Counted from the first letter of the stretch, positions 8,462-17,426 are shown. The stretch is DNA of 64,000 bases from Mesorhizobium sp. YC-39 (GCF_025753795.1 NZ_JAOWPS010000003.1:863306-927305); one strand, 5' to 3'. The notes: generated by a model not told the origin, from the sequence alone. Program-made: numbers and translations.

Positions 8462-8809
8462 CTACAGCTCGGGCAAACGCTGATAGTTGGCGATGTCGGC
8501 CCGCACACCGAGCCGCGCGGTCGTCTCCTGCGGGCTGAAGCCCGCTCGCTCATGTGCCGCCTTGACGATCGGCACGACGTTGTCAATGGCCGCCTGGTTC
8601 TCCCATTCGACGATGGTGACGAGGTTGAATTCGCCCGGCCCCGAGAATTGCTCGAGCAGGAAATCCTGCACGAAGCCTTGCTGGAGGCGCAGCAGTTCAT
8701 GCGTCGCCCTGACCTTGCGGAGCATCTCCTCGCGAGCCTCGGCCGGGACGACGAACTTGTCGACCCTGAACACGCTGTCATTGCCAAGCTTTTGATTCAG
8801 TTGATCCAT
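8462..8809 (-). CDS. antibiotic biosynthesis monooxygenase (ABM) domain protein
   Basis: A 115-residue protein with the dimeric alpha/beta barrel fold of ABM/quinol-type monooxygenases: RVDKFVVPAEAREEML near the start, then GFVQDFLLEQ and EFNLVTIVEWEN. Members work as small homodimers on quinones or polyketides, often without cofactor, but the substrate here is unknown. The gene stands alone with a 5' leader of about 75 bases behind a SoxR-type promoter (8893-8923). This points to induction by redox-cycling compounds. Confidence 0.75.
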   Translation of the reverse strand: MDQLNQKLGNDSVFRVDKFVVPAEAREEMLRKVRATHELLRLQQGFVQDFLLEQFSGPGEFNLVTIVEWENQAAIDNVVPIVKAAHERAGFSPQETTARLGVRADIANYQRLPEL

Positions 8810-8892
8810 TTCGTCTGTCTCCGATCTCTTGTTTGACCATGATCTTCTCCGACCACGGTCGCCAGCAGGCGCACCAGGCGCCTTCGATCGGC

Positions 8893-8923
8893 GGTCTACG
8901 ATCTCAACTTAAGTTGAGGTCAA
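8893..8923 (-). promoter_or_regulatory. SoxR/MerR-type promoter of the ABM gene
   Basis: On the minus strand TTGACC (8918-8923) and TAGACC (8893-8898) are exactly 19 bases apart. Between and over them lies a perfect 16-base palindrome, CTCAACTT/AAGTTGAG (8903-8918). SoxR operators have the form CCTCAA-N6-TTGAGG between a -35 and a -10 box spaced 19 bases apart. Here one half is CCTCAA and the other TTGAGA, so 11 of 12 key bases fit. The SoxR gene itself is not in this window. Confidence 0.7.
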
Positions 8924-8950
8924 TCGGAAAAATCAGCTGTAATCAAACGC

Positions 8951-10840
8951 TCAACTGACCTCCGAAGTGCGACGGCGCACGATGACGCCGAGCTCGTCGC
9001 TTTCTCGGGCGATGCGCAACCGCTCCTCGGCCTCGGTCGCCTCGCGCTGACGGTCCCACATCGAGGCGTAGAGGCCGTGCTTGCGCAGCAGATCGGCATG
9101 GGTGCCACGCTCGGCGATCTGGCCGTCCTTGAGCACGATGATCTCGTCGGCCGTGATCACCGTCGACAGCCGGTGGGCAATGACGATGGTGGTGCGGCCC
9201 TTGCTGACCAGATCGAGTGCGGCCTGGATTTCCTGTTCGGTGTGGCTGTCCAGCGCCGAGGTCGCTTCGTCGAGCATCAGGATTGGCGGCGCCTTCAAGA
9301 TAGTGCGGGCGATCGCCACGCGCTGCTTCTCGCCGCCGGAGAGTTTTAGCCCGCGCTCGCCGACCATCGAACGGTAACCTTCCGGCAGCCGCTCGATGAA
9401 AGGCCCGATCTGGGCAAGCTCGGCCGCCTTGCGCACGTCTTCCTCGCTGGCGTCGATGCGGCCGTAGCGGATGTTGTAGGCGATGGTGTCGTTGAACAGC
9501 ACGGTGTCCTGCGGCACCATGCCGATCGCCGCGCGCAGGCTCTCCTGCGTCACGTCCCTGACATCCTGGCCATCGATCAGCACCTGGCCATCCTGGATGT
9601 CGTAGAAGCGGAACAGCAGCCGCGAAATGGTCGACTTGCCGGCACCCGACGGCCCGACGATGGCGACCGTCTTGCCGGCTGGCACTTCGAAACTGACGCC
9701 TTTCAGGATCTTGCGGTTGGGATCGTAGGAGAAATGCACGTCGCGGAATTCGATCTTGCCGGCAGAGACGGCGAGCGGTTTGGCGTCAGGTTTATCGACA
9801 ATCTCCTGGCGGACATCGAGGAGGTCGAACATCTGCTCGATGTCGGTCAGCCCTTGCCGGATTTCGCGATAGATGAAGCCGATGAAGTTGAGCGGCACCG
9901 AAAGCTGCATCAGCATGGCGTTGATGAAGACGAAGTCGCCGACCGTCTGCGTGCCGGCCTGCACCTCCAGCGCCGACATGCACATGACGACGACCGTGCC
10001 GAGGCCAAAGATGATGCCCTGGCCGAAATTCAGCCAGCCAAGGGAGGTCCAGATCCTGGTCGCGGCGATCTCGTAGCGCGCCATCGAGCGGTCGAAGCGC
10101 TCGGCCTCCATCGCCTCGTTGCCGAAATATTTGACCGTTTCGAAATTGAGCAGTGAATCGATCGCCTTGGTGTTGGCGTCGGTATCGCTGTCGTTCATGT
10201 CGCGGCGGATGGCGATGCGCCAATCGCTCGCCTTCACCGTGAACCAGACATAGACCCATACTGTTACCGCAACGACGGCGACGTATTTCCAGCCATAGGT
10301 GAAGGCGAAGATCCCGGCTGTCAGCGCGAATTCGAGAATGGTCGGCGCGGTGTTGAGCATGATGAAGCGAACGATCGTCTCGATGCCCTTGGTGCCGCGC
10401 TCGATGATGCGCGACAGGCCGCCGGTGCGGCGCTCCAGGTGAAAGCGCAGCGACAGTTCATGCATGTGGACGAAGGCGCGGAAAGCGAGTTGGCGCACCG
10501 CATATTGCCCAACGCGGGCGAACAACGCGTCGCGCAACTGGTTGAAGCCGAGCTGGACGAGGCGCAGAAAATTGTAGGCGATAACGAGAGCAACCGGCGC
10601 CAAAAGGAAAGCCGGCAGCAAAGGCGGCAGGGCCGCACCCTGCCCCGCCAGCGCATTGGTTGCCCATTTGAAAAAATACGGCCCGGCGACGAGCACGAGT
10701 TTGGCGACGACAAGCAGCAAGGTCGCCCAGGTCACGCGCCAGCGCAGGTCCGGGCGATCTGCCGGATACATATACGGCCACAGATTGCGCAATGTGTCGA
10801 AGGTCGAGCCGGATTCGGCGGAGACGGTTTTTTCGGCCAT
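8951..10840 (-). CDS. ABC transporter, fused permease/ATPase, Atm1/HMT1-like
   Basis: A 629-residue half-transporter with six membrane helices (about residues 30-325) and a C-terminal nucleotide-binding domain. The domain has Walker A GPSGAGKST near residue 400, signature LSGGEKQR near 500 and Walker B ILMLDEATSALD near 520. The N-terminus and domain match bacterial Atm1/ABCB7 exporters, which move glutathione-linked metals or persulfides out of the cytoplasm. It follows an ArsR regulator by 23 bases on the same strand, so it is probably controlled by the palindrome at 11190. Metal or oxyanion detoxification is a sound inference; the exact cargo is not. Confidence 0.85.
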   Translation of the reverse strand: MAEKTVSAESGSTFDTLRNLWPYMYPADRPDLRWRVTWATLLLVVAKLVLVAGPYFFKWATNALAGQGAALPPLLPAFLLAPVALVIAYNFLRLVQLGFNQLRDALFARVGQYAVRQLAFRAFVHMHELSLRFHLERRTGGLSRIIERGTKGIETIVRFIMLNTAPTILEFALTAGIFAFTYGWKYVAVVAVTVWVYVWFTVKASDWRIAIRRDMNDSDTDANTKAIDSLLNFETVKYFGNEAMEAERFDRSMARYEIAATRIWTSLGWLNFGQGIIFGLGTVVVMCMSALEVQAGTQTVGDFVFINAMLMQLSVPLNFIGFIYREIRQGLTDIEQMFDLLDVRQEIVDKPDAKPLAVSAGKIEFRDVHFSYDPNRKILKGVSFEVPAGKTVAIVGPSGAGKSTISRLLFRFYDIQDGQVLIDGQDVRDVTQESLRAAIGMVPQDTVLFNDTIAYNIRYGRIDASEEDVRKAAELAQIGPFIERLPEGYRSMVGERGLKLSGGEKQRVAIARTILKAPPILMLDEATSALDSHTEQEIQAALDLVSKGRTTIVIAHRLSTVITADEIIVLKDGQIAERGTHADLLRKHGLYASMWDRQREATEAEERLRIARESDELGVIVRRRTSEVS

Positions 10841-10863
10841 TTTGATTGCCTTCTTCTTATGTT

Positions 10864-11196
10864 CTAGCGGCCGGAGCAGCAGAAATCGACAAGCGCGGTC
10901 AGCGATACGGAAAGACTAGCGAGCGCATCACGGTCGACCTGGTAGCGCGAGCGCTGGCGGTCCGGCTCGTAGCGGACCAGACCGGCATCGACCAATATCT
11001 TCAGGTGCTGTGAAACGGTGGACTGCGCCAGATCGAGATGGTCGACCACCTCCCGGCAGCAGCAGGAGCGGCTTGCGGAAAGATGCTTGAGGATTTCAAT
11101 GCGCGCCGGATGCGAAAGCGCCGCTAGCTTCGTGGCAACGGCCTGGCTGTCGGCGAAGCCGCAGGTGTTCCGGGTCTCAATCTGGGGGGCGTTCAT
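10864..11196 (-). CDS. ArsR/SmtB family metal- or thiol-responsive repressor
   Basis: A 110-residue winged-helix protein. The ArsR core runs from about residue 20 to 95, with the recognition helix in QSTVSQHLKILVDAGLV. Cysteines cluster at C45-C46-C47 (SCCCREVVD) and C106-C107 near the C-terminus (DFCCSGR), plus C12. The first group lies at the alpha3 site used by ArsR/CadC-type sensors. The gene is upstream of the Atm1-like exporter and they likely form one operon. The ATG sits inside a perfect 33-base palindrome and has no visible ribosome site, so it may be translated from a leaderless or structured transcript. Confidence 0.9.
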   Translation of the reverse strand: MNAPQIETRNTCGFADSQAVATKLAALSHPARIEILKHLSASRSCCCREVVDHLDLAQSTVSQHLKILVDAGLVRYEPDRQRSRYQVDRDALASLSVSLTALVDFCCSGR

Positions 11197-11222
11197 CGTC
11201 TATCGGCGATAGACGATGAACG
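11190..11222. promoter_or_regulatory. 33-base perfect palindrome over the arsR start codon (putative operator)
   Basis: Two 16-base arms (11190-11205 and 11207-11222) are exact reverse complements around one central base (11206). The arsR start codon (11194-11196) is inside the left arm. ArsR dimers bind such inverted repeats, so this is the likely autorepression site. In RNA the same sequence would form a very stable hairpin hiding the start codon. Confidence 0.75.
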
Positions 11223-11259
11223 AACTTTCTTCAAGACCTAGGAAAGAAGAAAAAGATTT

Positions 11260-12738
11260 CTATTCGGTCTTGATGGGGGCCTTTGTCATCTGGTCGCCCA
11301 GCGCCTTGAGGTTGGCCGGTTCGCCTTCCTTCGACTTTTCCGGAACCTTGAACACCTGCCCCGGCCAGATGCGGTCGGGATCGGCGATCTGATCCTGGTT
11401 GGCGAGGTAGATGGTCGAATAGCGCATGCCCTGGCCATAGACCCGCCGCGAAATCCGCCACAACGTGTCGTGGCGGCGAATGATGACGGCGCTGTCGGCA
11501 TGCTCGAGCTTGGGCGCCACCGCCTCGGGAACTTCAGTTGGCGGCGTCGCGGCGGCGACATCGGCCGGCGCCTTGGCGGCAGGTGCAGCCGGCGGCTTCG
11601 TGGCAGCGGCGGCAGGCGGCGTGGAAGGCTCTGCTGCGGGCGCCGCAGGCGCTTCGCTAGCAGCGACTGCCGGCTTCGGCTCGGCTGGTTTGACCTCAGC
11701 CGGCTTCGGCGCGGCGGGCGCCACGGCGGCAACCGCCTCACCCGGCTCGCGCTCGAACGGCACGGCGGCGCGGGCCACCACCTTGACCCCGTCGGCATCA
11801 AGCCCATCGACATGGATGGTGTAGGTGCCAACCGGAATGTCGCGCGTCGCCTCGACCAGGAAATGGCCATCGGGCGAGGTCTTCGCGTCGCCAAGCAGAA
11901 TGTCGTTGGCGTAGGCGCGGACCTTGCGGCCGGGATCGGCTGTACCAGCGACGAAGATCTTCTTGCCGTCGATCTCGACTGCCTCGACGACGATCTTGGG
12001 TTCGGCCGCCGGTGTGGCGGGTGCCGGAGTTGTTGCCGGAGCCGGCGCAGGTGCGGCTTCCACAGCCGGGGCGGCGGGGGCCGGTTGGGCCGGCGCAGGT
12101 GCGGTGGCGGCGGGCGCTTCCGCTGCCGGAGCAGCCGCCTGCTCGCCAGCAGGCGGTGTTTCAGGCTTTGTCTCGGGCGCCGGAACCGTCAACAGTTCGG
12201 ACGGCTTGCCCGGCTCCTCGACCATGGCCAGCACTTGACCCGCTGGATTCTGGGGAATCGAGACGACAGCGGTCTGTGCCGAGTTGATCACCACATTGCC
12301 GGTTGAGCGCAGCGTGATCGTGTAATCACCGGGCTTCAGCGGATCGTCGAGCACGATGGCAAAGCCGCCATCCGGACCGGCGATCGTTGAGCCAAGGACC
12401 GTCGAACCATTGAGTACCTCGACCTTGGCGCTAGGCGCCGCATTGCCGGCGATGACGATCGAGCCGTTGCTTTCGACCCGCACAATATCGAAGGTCGGAG
12501 CGATCGGGCCGGTCGCGGCAGGCGCGGCAGGTGCCGCCGGAGCAGCCGCATCCAGCGCCGGTGCAGCCGGCGCCATCGTATCTGTGCCGGGAGCGGAGGG
12601 CGGCGTCAGCGTCGCCACTTCCGCCGGCGGCGTACGATTGAGATACGGGTCGAGCGCGCCCGACACATAGGCGGTTCCCGCCGCGGCTACCGAGCCGCCT
12701 GCCGCGAACAAAAGCGCCTTTAATGGGTTAATTGCCAT
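11260..12738 (-). CDS. LysM domain cell-envelope protein with Ala/Pro-rich linker
   Basis: A 492-residue protein using start ATG 12738 (MAINPLKALL), preceded by AGGGGCAGGGA; an upstream start at 12759 lacks this. The N-terminus has one hydrophobic segment (about residues 5-25) that acts as signal or anchor. Then come two Ig-like repeats with GNAAPSAKVEVLNG and GTADPGRKVRAYAN, separated by long low-complexity Ala/Pro tracts. A C-terminal LysM domain (about 430-480; HDTLWRISRRVYGQG, ending in WPGQVFKVP) binds peptidoglycan. This layout is frequent in rhizobia. The function beyond wall binding is unknown. Confidence 0.85.
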   Translation of the reverse strand: MAINPLKALLFAAGGSVAAAGTAYVSGALDPYLNRTPPAEVATLTPPSAPGTDTMAPAAPALDAAAPAAPAAPAATGPIAPTFDIVRVESNGSIVIAGNAAPSAKVEVLNGSTVLGSTIAGPDGGFAIVLDDPLKPGDYTITLRSTGNVVINSAQTAVVSIPQNPAGQVLAMVEEPGKPSELLTVPAPETKPETPPAGEQAAAPAAEAPAATAPAPAQPAPAAPAVEAAPAPAPATTPAPATPAAEPKIVVEAVEIDGKKIFVAGTADPGRKVRAYANDILLGDAKTSPDGHFLVEATRDIPVGTYTIHVDGLDADGVKVVARAAVPFEREPGEAVAAVAPAAPKPAEVKPAEPKPAVAASEAPAAPAAEPSTPPAAAATKPPAAPAAKAPADVAAATPPTEVPEAVAPKLEHADSAVIIRRHDTLWRISRRVYGQGMRYSTIYLANQDQIADPDRIWPGQVFKVPEKSKEGEPANLKALGDQMTKAPIKTE

Positions 12739-12870
12739 AGTTCCCTGCCCCTTAGCCACCTAACGCCGGTCTAGCGTGTTTTAGCAAACCCTACAAGAAA
12801 AAGGGCCCTGCAAGAAAAAGGTCCGCCCCGGGCTTGACCATACCCGCCGTCCCTATCACCAATCATCAGT

Positions 12871-13482
12871 ATGAACACGATTCGATCCGTCTGCGTCTAT
12901 TGCGGTTCGTCTCCGGGCCGCGATGAAACCTACGCCAAGGCCGGGCACCTGCTCGGCCGCTCGATTGCCAGGTCCGGGCTGCGTCTGATTTATGGCGGCG
13001 GCACCAAAGGCATTATGGGCGCCGTCGCCGAAGGCGCGCTCAAGGCCGGTGGCAAGGTGACCGGCATCATTCCGCGCTTCCTGATCAACAGGGAAGCGAC
13101 CGAGAGCGCGCTCGATAAGCTCGATGAGTTGGTGATCACCGACAACATGCACGAGCGCAAGCACAGGATGTTCGAAAAATCCGACGCCTTTGTGGCGCTG
13201 CCGGGCGGTATCGGCACAGTCGAGGAGATCGTCGAGATCATGACCTGGGGCCAGCTCGGCCACCACCGCAAGCCGATCGTCTTCGCCAACATCAAGGGGT
13301 TCTGGGATCCGATGCTTTCGCTGCTCGACCATATGTCGGCCGAAGGCTTCATCCATACCGCCCAGCGGGTCAAGCCGCTGGTGGTCGAGGACCCGGAAGC
13401 CATCGTTGCCGCCATCATGGTGGCGGGATCCTCGGTCGATGCGCCAACGGAGGGCGTGCAGTCGGTGATCGACAAGATGTAG
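12871..13482 (+). CDS. LOG family protein (cytokinin riboside 5'-monophosphate phosphoribohydrolase-like, TIGR00730)
   Basis: A 203-residue Rossmann-fold enzyme with GGGTKGIMGAVAEGA (from about residue 41), MHERKHRMF and the family motif PGGIGTVEE (from residue 111). LOG enzymes split N6-modified or plain AMP into base and ribose 5-phosphate; many bacterial members are nucleotide hydrolases rather than hormone makers. The substrate here is not predictable from motifs. The gene stands alone and its stop codon abuts the 8-base repeat tract. Confidence 0.88.
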   Translation: MNTIRSVCVYCGSSPGRDETYAKAGHLLGRSIARSGLRLIYGGGTKGIMGAVAEGALKAGGKVTGIIPRFLINREATESALDKLDELVITDNMHERKHRMFEKSDAFVALPGGIGTVEEIVEIMTWGQLGHHRKPIVFANIKGFWDPMLSLLDHMSAEGFIHTAQRVKPLVVEDPEAIVAAIMVAGSSVDAPTEGVQSVIDKM

Positions 13483-13666
13483 GGGAGTAAGGGAGTAGGG
13501 CAGTAAGGCAGTATGTGAACTGCAAAGAAAGCCTCCCCCTACTGCCCTACTGCCCTACTGCCCTACTGCCCTACTGCCCTACTGCCCTACTGCCCTACTG
13601 CCCTACTGCCCTACTGCCCTACTGCCCTACTGCCCTACTGCCCTACTGCCCTACTGCCCTGCTGCC
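13483..13666. repeat. 8-base tandem repeat (CTACTGCC) with inverted degenerate units
   Basis: Fifteen exact copies of CTACTGCC run head to tail from 13539 to 13658, followed by one variant (CTGCTGCC, 13659-13666). Upstream at 13483-13514 lie four 8-base units of the opposite orientation (GGGAGTAA, GGGAGTAG, GGCAGTAA, GGCAGTAT), separated by a 24-base gap. The two blocks are complementary, so the transcript 3' of the LOG gene could fold into a long imperfect hairpin. Copy number is expected to vary between strains. Confidence 0.9.
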
Positions 13667-13803
13667 CTCCACGTGATGCCGGTGATCGACAGACTGTGAA
13701 GGCGCTGTCAAGAAACTGTCACACGAGACCGGGGTCGCCCGTGCTAGGACTCACAGCTCGGCCACTGCACGGCGCTGTGTTCAAAAAAACTGGCGAAGCG
13801 ACC

Positions 13804-14805
13804 ATGAACATCGCTCTCAATCCGGACGGCACCGACCTGTCCCCTTATCTGCCCGACGAGCACGGGCTGTTCTTCCTCTATCACTTCACCGCCGAGGGCG
13901 TGCGCACCAAGGACGCTGCGCAAGCGCGCTGGACCTGGCGCAGCTACCAGCTCTCCGACATGCGCGCTCGCCACGAGATCGCCGCCGATCAGGCTTTGCC
14001 GTCGCCGGTACGCGAAGCCTTCCTGTCAGCCAGCCATGGCTGCCACATCGACCTCGAGGATGATTGGCTCTATGGCGACCTGCCGGATCTGCGCCACGAC
14101 TATTCGGCGGAAGCGGGCGGACTTGGTCATTTCCGCTTCGCCCTCAACGACACGATGCTGGTCGGCGCGCGCAAGCAACCGCTACAGTCCGTCGACAATA
14201 TCCGCAAGGCGATCGAAAACGGATCGCGCAAGTTCCGCTCGCCGGCCGAACTGATCGAAGCCGTCGTTGGCCAGTCGTTCGATGGCATGGTGGCGGAACT
14301 CAGCGGCCTCGGCGACACGCTCGATGGCATCGAGGACCGTATCGTCTGCGACGCATGGCACAATGAGCGGCAGGCACTTGTCGACGCGCGCCGGCATCTG
14401 GTGGTGATCCACCGGCAGATGGCGACACTGAGCAACCTGTTCCGCCATCTCGACCATTCGCATCGCAACGACCTGCCTGACACAATCAACGACATGGCGG
14501 CGCGGCTGTCGCACCGGGCGCACACGCTCTATCACGACGGCGAACAATTGCAGGCGCGCGCCCGGCTGTTGCAGGACGAATTGATGGCCAAGCTGACAAC
14601 AGAGTCGAACCGCTTGCTTTACGTGCTCTCGGTGATGACCGCGGTGCTGCTGCCGATGACCATCATCTCCGGCCTGTTCGGCATGAATGTCGGCGGCCTG
14701 CCGTTCCTGGAAACGCCTTCCGGCTTCTGGATCGTCACCCTGTTTTCCTTCGCGGTGGCGGCCATAGTTTTCTTCGTCGTCACGCGGCTAGGCCGCAACG
14801 TTTAA
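13804..14805 (+). CDS. CorA family divalent cation transporter, ZntB-like
   Basis: The 333-residue protein has a large soluble N-terminal funnel domain and two C-terminal membrane helices (about residues 275-295 and 305-328). The loop signature GMNVGG follows the first helix. GxN with VGG and an N-terminus like LNPDGTDLSPYLPDEHG resemble the ZntB branch (zinc transport) more than magnesium CorA. Start ATG 13804 (MNIALNPDG) fits family length; the ORF is open back to 13696 but that part has no conserved features. It converges with rarD, 12 bases apart. Confidence 0.85.
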   Translation: MNIALNPDGTDLSPYLPDEHGLFFLYHFTAEGVRTKDAAQARWTWRSYQLSDMRARHEIAADQALPSPVREAFLSASHGCHIDLEDDWLYGDLPDLRHDYSAEAGGLGHFRFALNDTMLVGARKQPLQSVDNIRKAIENGSRKFRSPAELIEAVVGQSFDGMVAELSGLGDTLDGIEDRIVCDAWHNERQALVDARRHLVVIHRQMATLSNLFRHLDHSHRNDLPDTINDMAARLSHRAHTLYHDGEQLQARARLLQDELMAKLTTESNRLLYVLSVMTAVLLPMTIISGLFGMNVGGLPFLETPSGFWIVTLFSFAVAAIVFFVVTRLGRNV

Positions 14806-14817
14806 AGCGTGTCGCGT

Positions 14818-15726
14818 TCAAGCTTTTCTCGCTGACGTGAACATCGACCAGGAATAGATCGCCAGCGCCGTCCAGATCAGGCCGAAGGCGATCGCCTGGG
14901 TGCTGCCGAAGGGTTCGCCGAAAATCGACACCGCGATCAGGAACACAATGGTCGGCGCAATATATTGCATGATGCCGATGGTGGAGAGGCGCAGCAGCCT
15001 CGCCCCGAACGCAAACAACAGCAGTGGCACCGCGGTGACCGGACCGCAGCCAACCAGCAAGGCCGTATCGCTCACCGAGCCAGAGACGAAATGGTCCTGC
15101 CCGCTGGCAATCAGGAAGACGATGTAGGCCAGCGCCGGCACCGACAGCAGAAGCACTTCGAGCAGAAAACCCTGGCTCGGGCCGATCGGCAGCGTCTTGC
15201 GGAAGAAGCCGTAGGCAGCGAAGGAAAAGGCCAGCGCCAGCGACACCCAGGGCAGCTTGCCGGCATCGACGGTCAGCACCGCGACGGCGACGGCCGCCAG
15301 CACCACTGCCGCTATCTGCAGCCTGTTCAGCCGCTCGCCAAGCAGCAGTGCGCCGACGACGACCACGACCAGCGGATTGATGTAGTAGCCGAGCGCGGTC
15401 TCGACGGTACGGTCGACGGCGATCGCCCAAACATAGATGCCCCAGTTGACCGAGATCAGCGCCGCCGTCAGCACGGCCATCGAAATGGTGCGTGGCGAGC
15501 GGATTGCGGCCTTGAAGTCCGCGGTGCGGCCGGCCCAGACAAGGACGGCCGCGGCAATCGGCACCGACCAGACAATGCGATGCGCGATCACTTCGGCCAG
15601 CGGCAGATGCGCGACCGCCTTCATATAGAAGGGCAGCAGCCCCCACAGGAGATAGGCGCCCAACGCCAGGAGAAAGCCGCGACGGGCGTTGGAGGCTGCG
15701 TCCAGTTGAAGTGCTTGCGTGGCCAT
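14818..15726 (-). CDS. rarD: EamA family transporter RarD
   Basis: A 302-residue, ten-helix membrane protein of the DMT superfamily. GLLPFYMKAV and AEVIAHRIVWS near the N-terminus are typical of the RarD subfamily (chloramphenicol-sensitive protein). The transported substrate is not established for this subfamily. It is followed on the same strand by nothing close, and lies 83 bases downstream of cimA. Confidence 0.85.
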   Translation of the reverse strand: MATQALQLDAASNARRGFLLALGAYLLWGLLPFYMKAVAHLPLAEVIAHRIVWSVPIAAAVLVWAGRTADFKAAIRSPRTISMAVLTAALISVNWGIYVWAIAVDRTVETALGYYINPLVVVVVGALLLGERLNRLQIAAVVLAAVAVAVLTVDAGKLPWVSLALAFSFAAYGFFRKTLPIGPSQGFLLEVLLLSVPALAYIVFLIASGQDHFVSGSVSDTALLVGCGPVTAVPLLLFAFGARLLRLSTIGIMQYIAPTIVFLIAVSIFGEPFGSTQAIAFGLIWTALAIYSWSMFTSARKA

Positions 15727-15809
15727 GGCCCAACGCTATGCGCCAGCCGCCTTGCCAAGACCATCGCAAATTGCTGATGGATCAACGGACTTTCGCTGAT
15801 GGTTCAACC

Positions 15810-17426
15810 CTACTCCGCCGCCACCAGTCCGGCCATCTCGCGATTCTTCATCAGCTTGTAGACGATCGAATCCATCAAGGCCTGGAAGGACGCGTCGATG
15901 ATGTTTTCGGAAACGCCGACCGTCCACCAGCGGGCGCCGGTCCCGTCGTGCGATTCTATCAGCACGCGGGTGATCGCCTCGGTGCCGCCATTCAGGATAC
16001 GCACCTTGAAGTCGGCGAGTTCGAGGTCGGCGATCTCGTTCTGGTACTTGCCGAGATCCTTGCGCAGCGCGATGTCGAGCGCGTTGACCGGGCCATGCCC
16101 TTCGGCCACCGACATCTTCTCCTCGCCTTCCACCAACACCTTGACGATCGCTTCGGAGACCGTCTTCAGATTGCCATTGGCGTCAAAGCGGCGTTCGACC
16201 ATGCAGCGAAACGAGGTGACATGGAAGAATTCCGGCAAGCCGTGCAGCATCTTGCGCGCCAAAAGCTCGAAAGACGCGTCGGCGCCTTCATAGGCGTAGC
16301 CCTCGGCCTCACGTTCCTTGACCACTGATATCAGCGCGTCGAGGCGGTGATCGTCCTTCGGCACGTCGATGCCACGCCGTTTCAGCTCGGCGAGGAAATT
16401 GGCCTTGCCGCCCTGATCGGAGACCATGACGCGGCGCCGGTTGCCGACGGCTTCCGGGGGTACATGCTCATAGGTCGCCGGCTCCTTGGCCAGAGCCGAG
16501 GCATGGATGCCGGCCTTGGTGGCGAAGGCGGAGGCGCCGACATAGGGCGCCTGCGCTTCCGGCGCGCGGTTCAGCAATTCGTCGAACGCGCGCGACAGGC
16601 GCGATATGCCGGTCAGCGTCTCGGCCGAAATGCCCGTTTCGAAGCGGTCGGCGAAAGCCGGCTTCAACGCCAACGTCGGCACGATCGAGATCAGGTTGGC
16701 GTTGCCGCAGCGCTCGCCAATGCCGTTCAGCGTGCCCTGGATCTGACGCACGCCGGCTTCGACGGCGGCGAGCGAATTCGCCACCGCCTGGCCGGTGTCG
16801 TCATGGGCATGGATGCCGAGATGGTCGCCCGGAATGCCCGAAGCGACGACCTTCTCGACGATGGCGCGGACTTCAGAGGGCTGCGTGCCGCCATTGGTGT
16901 CGCACAGCACCACCCAGCGCGCACCGGCCTCGTAGGCGGTCTTTGCGCAGGCCAGCGCATAGGCGGGGTTGGCCTTGAAGCCGTCGAAGAAATGCTCGCA
17001 GTCGACCATCGCCTCCTTACCAGCGGCAACCGCCGCTTCTACCGAGGCCTTGATGGAGTCGAGGTTTTCCTCGTTGGTGCAGCCGAGCGCGACACGGACA
17101 TGGTAGTCCCAGCTCTTGGCCACGAAGCAGATGGCGTCCGACTGCGACTGGACGAGTGCGGCAAGGCCCGGATCGTTGGAAGCCGACACCCCTGCCCGCT
17201 TGGTCATGCCGAAAGCGACGAATTTGGCGCTGGCCGTGCGCCTCTTCTGGAAGAAGGCGGTGTCGGTCGGGTTGGCGCCGGGATAGCCACCCTCGACATA
17301 GTCGATGCCGAACTCATCGAGCAATTTGGCGATGGCGATCTTGTCCTCGACCGAAAAGTCGATGCCCGGCGTCTGCTGCCCATCGCGGAGCGTAGTGTCG
17401 AAGAGATAGAGGTGTTGTTTTTTCAT
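15810..17426 (-). CDS. cimA: (R)-citramalate synthase
   Basis: Condenses acetyl-CoA with pyruvate to citramalate, a threonine-independent route to 2-oxobutyrate and isoleucine. Start ATG 17426 gives 538 residues; DTTLRDGQQTPG near residue 10 is the catalytic loop of the HMGL/isopropylmalate synthase TIM barrel. HAHDDTGQAVAN carries the metal-binding histidines. A C-terminal LeuA-type regulatory domain is present (NGGTEAITRVLIES). The total length and long spacer between domains fit CimA better than LeuA; homocitrate synthase is less likely. Confidence 0.85.
   Translation of the reverse strand: MKKQHLYLFDTTLRDGQQTPGIDFSVEDKIAIAKLLDEFGIDYVEGGYPGANPTDTAFFQKRRTASAKFVAFGMTKRAGVSASNDPGLAALVQSQSDAICFVAKSWDYHVRVALGCTNEENLDSIKASVEAAVAAGKEAMVDCEHFFDGFKANPAYALACAKTAYEAGARWVVLCDTNGGTQPSEVRAIVEKVVASGIPGDHLGIHAHDDTGQAVANSLAAVEAGVRQIQGTLNGIGERCGNANLISIVPTLALKPAFADRFETGISAETLTGISRLSRAFDELLNRAPEAQAPYVGASAFATKAGIHASALAKEPATYEHVPPEAVGNRRRVMVSDQGGKANFLAELKRRGIDVPKDDHRLDALISVVKEREAEGYAYEGADASFELLARKMLHGLPEFFHVTSFRCMVERRFDANGNLKTVSEAIVKVLVEGEEKMSVAEGHGPVNALDIALRKDLGKYQNEIADLELADFKVRILNGGTEAITRVLIESHDGTGARWWTVGVSENIIDASFQALMDSIVYKLMKNREMAGLVAAE

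Noticed and set aside
6812..8836. A 674-codon plus-strand ORF
   Set aside because: It is the antisense shadow of pssA, psd and the ABM gene, with Gln/His/Arg-rich nonsense and no family resemblance.
13539..13666. Tandem repeats as a CRISPR array
   Set aside because: Units are 8 bases with no spacers between them, and no cas genes are nearby.
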